Shown here: piece by piece, positions 60,202 to 64,000 of the stretch
How positions within the stretch are numbered: position 1 is the first letter of the stretch
Layout: every line of letters starts with the position of its first letter
Assembly (NCBI GenBank): GCA_905221605.1
Contig: CAJNDS010000674.1
Location: 22,501 to 86,500, forward strand
Direction of reading: 5' to 3'
Origin: Symbiodinium natans
Taxonomy: Eukaryota; Sar; Dinophyceae; Suessiales; Symbiodiniaceae
DNA: 64,000 bases
Notes under the pieces: model-generated
What the model was told of the DNA's origin: nothing
Databases searched by the model: none
The model's input: the letters and a program-made list of their open reading frames with translations, nothing else
Program-made: the position numbers and the translations under genes

Positions 60202-60237
60202 GTGGCGAAGTTCGTGAACGCGCCGGACTCCCACGAA
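60202..60237 (+). CDS. sufS: sufS exon 5, 12 codons
   Basis: After TGTGAG reads VAKFVNAPDSHE and ends at a GC donor (GAA|GCCCGA). Corresponds to KVAxFINAxSxEE. Confidence 0.9.
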
Positions 60238-60510
60238 GCCCGACCGATTTTATGTTGGGTTCTTAAGGGAGGGGGATTCAGGGTTTAGGGTTCCCTAATA
60301 CTCCCCACTACTCCAACCTAGCGGAGGGAAAGTTGAGGGGTGTTGGGATGTTTGGGCTGAGCAACCCCCCGACAGTCCTTTAGCTGCCTCCACAGCATGC
60401 GAAACTTGTCTTGCCAAAACGTCGTCCTTTGTCAGCACAGCCCTCAACACAGAAAGCCCTGGCCTAAGCCCCAGACCCCAAACCCCCGTAAAGATGAACC
60501 AGGTGCCAGA

Positions 60511-60612
60511 GTAGGCCCTATAGGCCCTTACTCCTTTTTTGTTTTCAAGGGTGTCGGTTCCCCATAGGCCCCTTTAAACCAACAGGGCACCCTTTTGATT
60601 CCTAGGTAGCTC
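60511..60612 (+). repeat. family H introner-like element in sufS intron 5
   Basis: 'gagtaggccctat…cccctttaaaccaacagggcaccctt…ggtagctcttggggtcc'. Confidence 0.65.
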
Positions 60613-60734
60613 TTGGGGTCCAGGAAAGAAGCCCCTCAGCCCCGGCCTTCGACACTTAAACCCTAACCCTAAACCCTAAACCCTAAACCCTAAACCCTAA
60701 ACCCTAAACCCTAAACCCTAAACCCGACACTCAG

Positions 60735-60808
60735 GAGATCGTCTTCACCAGGAACGCAACCGAGGCCATCAACCTCGTAGCGCGCACATGGGGTGCAGCC
60801 AACATCCA
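60735..60808 (+). CDS. sufS: sufS exon 6 ([13 protein letters not shown] motif)
   Basis: After CACTCAG reads [24 protein letters not shown] plus two bases, and ends at a GA donor (CCA|GATGCC). The Thr/Glu/Asn residues lie near the PLP phosphate and ring in this family. Confidence 0.95.
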
Positions 60809-60848
60809 GATGCCCAGCTCTTCAGGGAGACTGTTGGGGGTTCCCCTA

Positions 60849-60957
60849 CTTGGTAGCCCAGTGGTACCCTTTTCCCTTTTTTTGTTCTGGGTTCCCTTAT
60901 AAAATAGCCAACCCAGAAAGGGTGCCCCTACTACAATATGGTTACTGGGCTACCAAG
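60849..60957 (+). mobile_element. family A introner-like element in sufS intron 6
   Basis: Perfect CTTGGTAGCCCAGT / ACTGGGCTACCAAG ends; about 90% identical to 51821-51935. Confidence 0.85.
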
Positions 60958-61019
60958 CCTAAACCCTAAAACCCTAAAGCCTGAAGCATGGCTTTAGGGT
61001 TGCTAGGGTTTGGGGTTTG

Positions 61020-61105
61020 AGGTTTAGGGTTTAGGGTTTAGGGTTTAGGGTTTAGGGTTTAGGGTTTAGGGTTTAGGGTTTAGGGTTTAGGGTTTAGGGT
61101 TTAGG
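61020..61105 (+). repeat. telomere-type array in sufS intron 6
   Basis: About 12 TTTAGGG units. Confidence 0.95.
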
Positions 61106-61178
61106 GTAGGCTCGCGGGTTGGTTGCCCCAGGCGGGTGGCGGGCTTCTAGCCTTTTCAAGGTCCTGATGAACTTCTCC

Positions 61179-61284
61179 TATTTGCTTAGGATTAGGAACC
61201 CTCCAAAAAATAGAATTTCCTCCTTATAGGGGCAATATTCGGACTGTTTTTTTTCTGTTGGGGGATTCTTAAACAAAGAATAGG
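61179..61284 (+). repeat. family C introner-like element in sufS intron 6
   Basis: 'tatttgcttaggattaggaaccc' and 'ggattcttaaacaaagaatagg' inverted ends. Confidence 0.65.
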
Positions 61285-61457
61285 AAACGCATCCTTGAAG
61301 ACAGTTTGCAGGCTTCCCAGGGCTTCCAACCTCCCATCAACTCTTCGCCCCGAAGCTCGAGGATCCTACCCGAAACCCTAAACCCTAAACCCTACACCCT
61401 ACACCCTAAACCCTAAACCCTAAACCTGAAGCCCGAATAAACCCCTCCGACGCCGAG

Positions 61458-61488
61458 GAAGGGGGACGAGATCGTGCTCACCGTCATG
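61458..61488 (+). CDS. sufS: sufS exon 7, 31 bp
   Basis: After CGCCGAG one base completes Gln, then KGDEIVLTVM, ending at a GA donor (ATG|GACCTT). Corresponds to AGDEIVLTVMEHHSN. Very short exon. Confidence 0.9.
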
Positions 61489-61914
61489 GACCTTCGATGT
61501 AGGGGGGGGGGGGGGTTGTTTCTGATGGTCCTTCAGAGGGATAGGCCATGCGGCCATGTGATCTGCGCCCCTTATAATGGGGGAATCCTTGGTTAAGCAA
61601 GGGAATCGGCTCTTAGGGCTTTTATTGGGGGGACAGATGTCTTGGACAACAGCCGCTGCTTCCCTGCAAGCCCCTAAGCCCTAAGCCCCAAGCCCGTAAG
61701 CACCTTCGCCTCCAGGATCATGGTTGCTTAGAGACATTGACGGCTGGAAGTTTCGGAGTCGGGTGCTTTGTTAACGAACACTACTTGTAGTAGCAGCAAC
61801 AAGAAAACAAGAAGTAGCCTTACCTAAGCTCAAGGCCTCAATGGAAAGCTCCGACGGCCCAAGCCCTACGAGAACGCAAACAAGCTGAGCCAGTCTCCAG
61901 GGTGTAATTGTTGG

Positions 61915-61978
61915 GGTTTAGGGTTTAGGGTTTAGGGTTTAGGGTTTAGGGTTTAGGGTTTAGGGTTTAGGGTTTAGG
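61915..61978 (+). repeat. telomere-type array in sufS intron 7
   Basis: Nine TTTAGGG units. Confidence 0.95.
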
Positions 61979-61999
61979 GCCCCTGCAACGACCAAGAGT

Positions 62000-62095
62000 G
62001 GGCCCGCATTTCTGTTGTTTAGGGTTTCGGTTCTCTTATAAGCCCCTTTAAATCAAAAAAAATGATTCCTGGGATACTCCGGGATCTAGTGTATC

Positions 62096-62130
<35 letters not shown>

Positions 62131-62205
62131 GTATATGTATGTATGTAGGTATGTGTACAAATATACATACATATGTATATATATATATATGTGACTTGTG
62201 CATTC
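62000..62205 (+). repeat. family H remnant followed by AT/ATGT microsatellite
   Basis: 'ttctcttataagcccctttaaatcaaaaaaaatgattcc' matches family H; microsatellite at 62094-62190. Confidence 0.6.
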
Positions 62206-62639
62206 TCATTTGCTTTTGTCTGCTTAGTTGTTTATGTAATTTGCTTCGTATAATATAGTATAATGTATTGCAATGCAATGTAATGTAACCAACCAAAATG
62301 ACAATCACAATGAGAGCCATTTCGAAAGCTCTGAGAGCCCAGAGCCTCAAAGTCTTCCATCGTAAGGCCTGCGGCACTTTGCTTAGGGCACCCCGGCCTG
62401 CGTATGCCCCAAGTTGAGGTTGCCCTAAACCCTAAACCCTAAACCCTAAACCCTAAACCCGAAACCCTAAACCCTAAACCCTAAACCCCTAAACCCCTGT
62501 TCCCTATACCTAGTTAAAGGGTCTTCATGGCACAGGCAGAATGACTGAGCGCCTGCGGCTTCTCTACATCGTCAGAAATGTCCATCCCACATAAGTGGGA
62601 CCAACACAAATCACTAAACCCTAGGCCCTAAGTCCTAAG

Positions 62640-62745
62640 CCCTAAACCCTAAACCCTAAACCCTAAACCCTAAACCCTAAACCCTAAACCCTAAACCCTA
62701 AACCCTAAACCCTAAACCCTAAACCCTAAACCCTAAACCCAAACC
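62640..62745 (+). repeat. telomere-type array before sufS exon 8
   Basis: About 15 CCCTAAA units ending 40 bp before the acceptor. Confidence 0.95.
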
Positions 62746-62784
62746 CTACTTGAAGTCCTTGCAGCCTGCCCATGTCCGCCCAAG

Positions 62785-62853
62785 GAGCACCACGCGAACT
62801 TAGTGCCCTGGCAACTACTCGCAGAGTCGACGGGCGCCGTACTACGTTGCTTG
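62785..62853 (+). CDS. sufS: sufS exon 8 (EHHAN motif)
   Basis: After GCCCAAG reads EHHANLVPWQLLAESTGAVL RCL and ends at a GC donor (TTG|GCAGGG). The EHHAN histidine is the one that stacks on PLP in this family. The remaining two thirds of the protein, including the PLP lysine and the sulfur-carrying cysteine, must lie beyond this point, mostly outside the window. Confidence 0.95.
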
Positions 62854-62975
62854 GCAGGGTTTAGGGTTCAGGGTTTAGGGTTTAGGGTTTAGGGTTTAGG
62901 GCTTAGGGTTTAGGGTTTAGGGTTTAGCGTTTAGGGTTTAGGGGTTTAATAGGGTTGGTTTACCCAAGGGCTCCA

Positions 62976-63040
62976 ATGTAGTTCCTTTTTGGGTTAGTTA
63001 TAGGGGATTTTAGTATGCTACCCCAAAAAGGTACTACATA
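62976..63040 (+). mobile_element. family G inverted-repeat element in sufS intron 8
   Basis: TGTAGTTCCTTTTTGG at the left and CCAAAAAGGTACTACA at the right; near-identical to 35154-35216, including the following 'taggagcctttgggta'. Confidence 0.8.
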
Positions 63041-63483
63041 GGAGCCTTTGGGTAGGGTTCAGGGTTTAATAGGGTGTTGGGTTTTTGGCTTTGGGTTTCG
63101 GGTTCAGGTTTGGAAAGCACGAGCTGTTGTAAGCCGTACCTGTTACAGCCTTCCCAGCTTATCTGGAGACGGAAACAGGGTCAAAGGTTCTTTAACCTTT
63201 CGTCCTCTCGGTTTTTCCAGCGATGGCAGGACACAGAGTGCTTGTACTAGGCGTGCTCCGCCTAAATCACAGCAGGGCTGCTTGTCATGCCCGGTCAAGG
63301 AATAGTATGTGCCCTGCCTTCTCCCTCCCCCTGCTTTCAACCTCCCCTCCCCCGTGTATCTTAGATGCCTAAACCGCAACAAGTCACCCTAAACCCTAAA
63401 CCCTAAACCCTAAACCCTAAACCCCTTTGCTTAGAGGGCAGCCGTGGGGTTCAAATCCCAACGAAGGGCCCATACTAAGGGCA

Positions 63484-63604
63484 TCGAAGGTTCAGGGGTC
63501 GTGATACGTAGGGTGATAAGTACCCCAAATGAGGCTATAGAACCACTTATAACTTTTGCTACCTTGCTTAGAAACCCAGATAGAACTACGCATGAACCTC
63601 CAAG
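63484..63604 (+). repeat. family B introner-like element
   Basis: 'cgaaggttcaggggtcgtgat…gaactacgcatgaacctccaag'. Confidence 0.65.
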
Positions 63605-63708
63605 CAACCCTAAACCCTAAACCCTCAATCCTCAACCCTCAACCCTAAACCCTCAACCCTAAACCCTAAACCCTAAGCCCGTATTCAGGGTCGTGTCTCA
63701 CTGGCAGG

Positions 63709-63768
63709 CTTTGGACAGCTCCGCAAGGATGGTACGCTGGTGGCTCGGCACCTCTACGGATCCTAGTT
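63709..63768 (+). CDS. possible next sufS exon, uncertain
   Basis: After ACTGGCAG, phase 0 gives ALDSSARM, which could follow VLRCL as in LKFVxLD; another frame reads GFGQLRKDGTLVARHLYG. The true exon extent is unclear, so it is not assigned to sufS firmly. Confidence 0.3.
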
Positions 63769-63803
63769 TTAGGGTTTAGGGTTTAGGGTTTAGGGTTTAG
63801 GGA

Positions 63804-63865
63804 TACTTGGAGGTTGTAACTACGCATGATACAACCCTGCTTCTAACCACCCATGAACCTTCAAG
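63804..63865 (+). repeat. family B introner-like element, short
   Basis: 'acttggaggttgtaactacgcatg' and 'ctaaccacccatgaaccttcaag' nearly abut, leaving little interior. Confidence 0.7.
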
Positions 63866-63944
63866 TAGACACTCCCGCTGGCATGAGCCTGCTGCGGCGC
63901 ACTCCCTCGGAACGACCCATTGCAGGCGCATGTCCTGATACCCT

Positions 63945-64000
63945 AAACCCTGAACCCTAAACCCTAAACCCTAAACCCTAAACCCTAAACCCTAAACCCT
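63945..64000 (+). repeat. telomere-type array running off the window end
   Basis: CCCTAAA units continue to the last base. It is not evidence of a chromosome end, because the sufS gene must continue past it. Confidence 0.9.

Noticed and set aside
63945-64000. Chromosome end (telomere)
   Set aside because: Similar arrays occur throughout in both orientations and sufS must continue beyond the window.

Overview
The window looks like nuclear DNA of a dinoflagellate or close alveolate relative; the species cannot be told. The evidence is: (i) hundreds of plant-type telomeric heptamers (TTTAGGG/CCCTAAA) scattered in both orientations through the interior; (ii) coding sequence cut into exons of about 30-150 bp, rich in G/C at third positions, separated by introns of hundreds of bases; (iii) in the one gene that can be followed by homology, introns starting with GC or GA and ending AG before a G, a splice signal known from dinoflagellates; (iv) many short palindromic elements of about 65-140 bp that look like introners (intron-making elements). 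No rRNA, tRNA, CRISPR or bacterial-type operon was seen.

Layout. 0-4.5 kb: heptamer arrays with possible exons. 4.5-10 kb: an island almost free of heptamers, holding a frame-broken minus-strand CAP-domain gene (5.75-6.96 kb), an F-box-like plus-strand reading frame (7.84-8.36 kb) and minus-strand reading frames (8.28-8.84 kb), then AT-rich DNA. 10-18 kb: a RING-finger gene whose zinc ligands are spread over three exons (12.89-13.8 kb), then more plus-strand exons. 18-27 kb: mixed exon fragments, a 430-bp array of a TTTTATAGGG variant, and a possible intron birth scar at 20.75-20.94 kb. 28.0-30.3 kb: a tandem duplication whose two copies keep the same minus-strand exon pair with matching splice phases. 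30.7-41.3 kb: a CCCCAAA-to-CCCTAAA array junction, then many plus-strand exon candidates and introner-like elements. 41.4-48.2 kb: minisatellites, AGT trinucleotide arrays and several exons. 48.2-51.7 kb: exons leading to a clear terminal exon ending at 51701. 52-57 kb: more exon candidates. 57.37-62.85 kb: eight consecutive exons of a SufS-type cysteine desulfurase; the gene continues past the window end, so its catalytic lysine and cysteine are not included.

Gene logic. SufS takes sulfur from cysteine for iron-sulfur cluster assembly, in algae usually in the plastid, which would suggest a plastid-bearing lineage. The RING gene is probably a ubiquitin ligase. No other exon could be tied to a known family, and many short open pieces are readable in more than one frame or on both strands, so they are reported with low confidence. 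The strongest general observation is that the introns are built from two materials: telomere-like heptamer arrays and inverted-repeat elements, several of which start exactly at a splice site.
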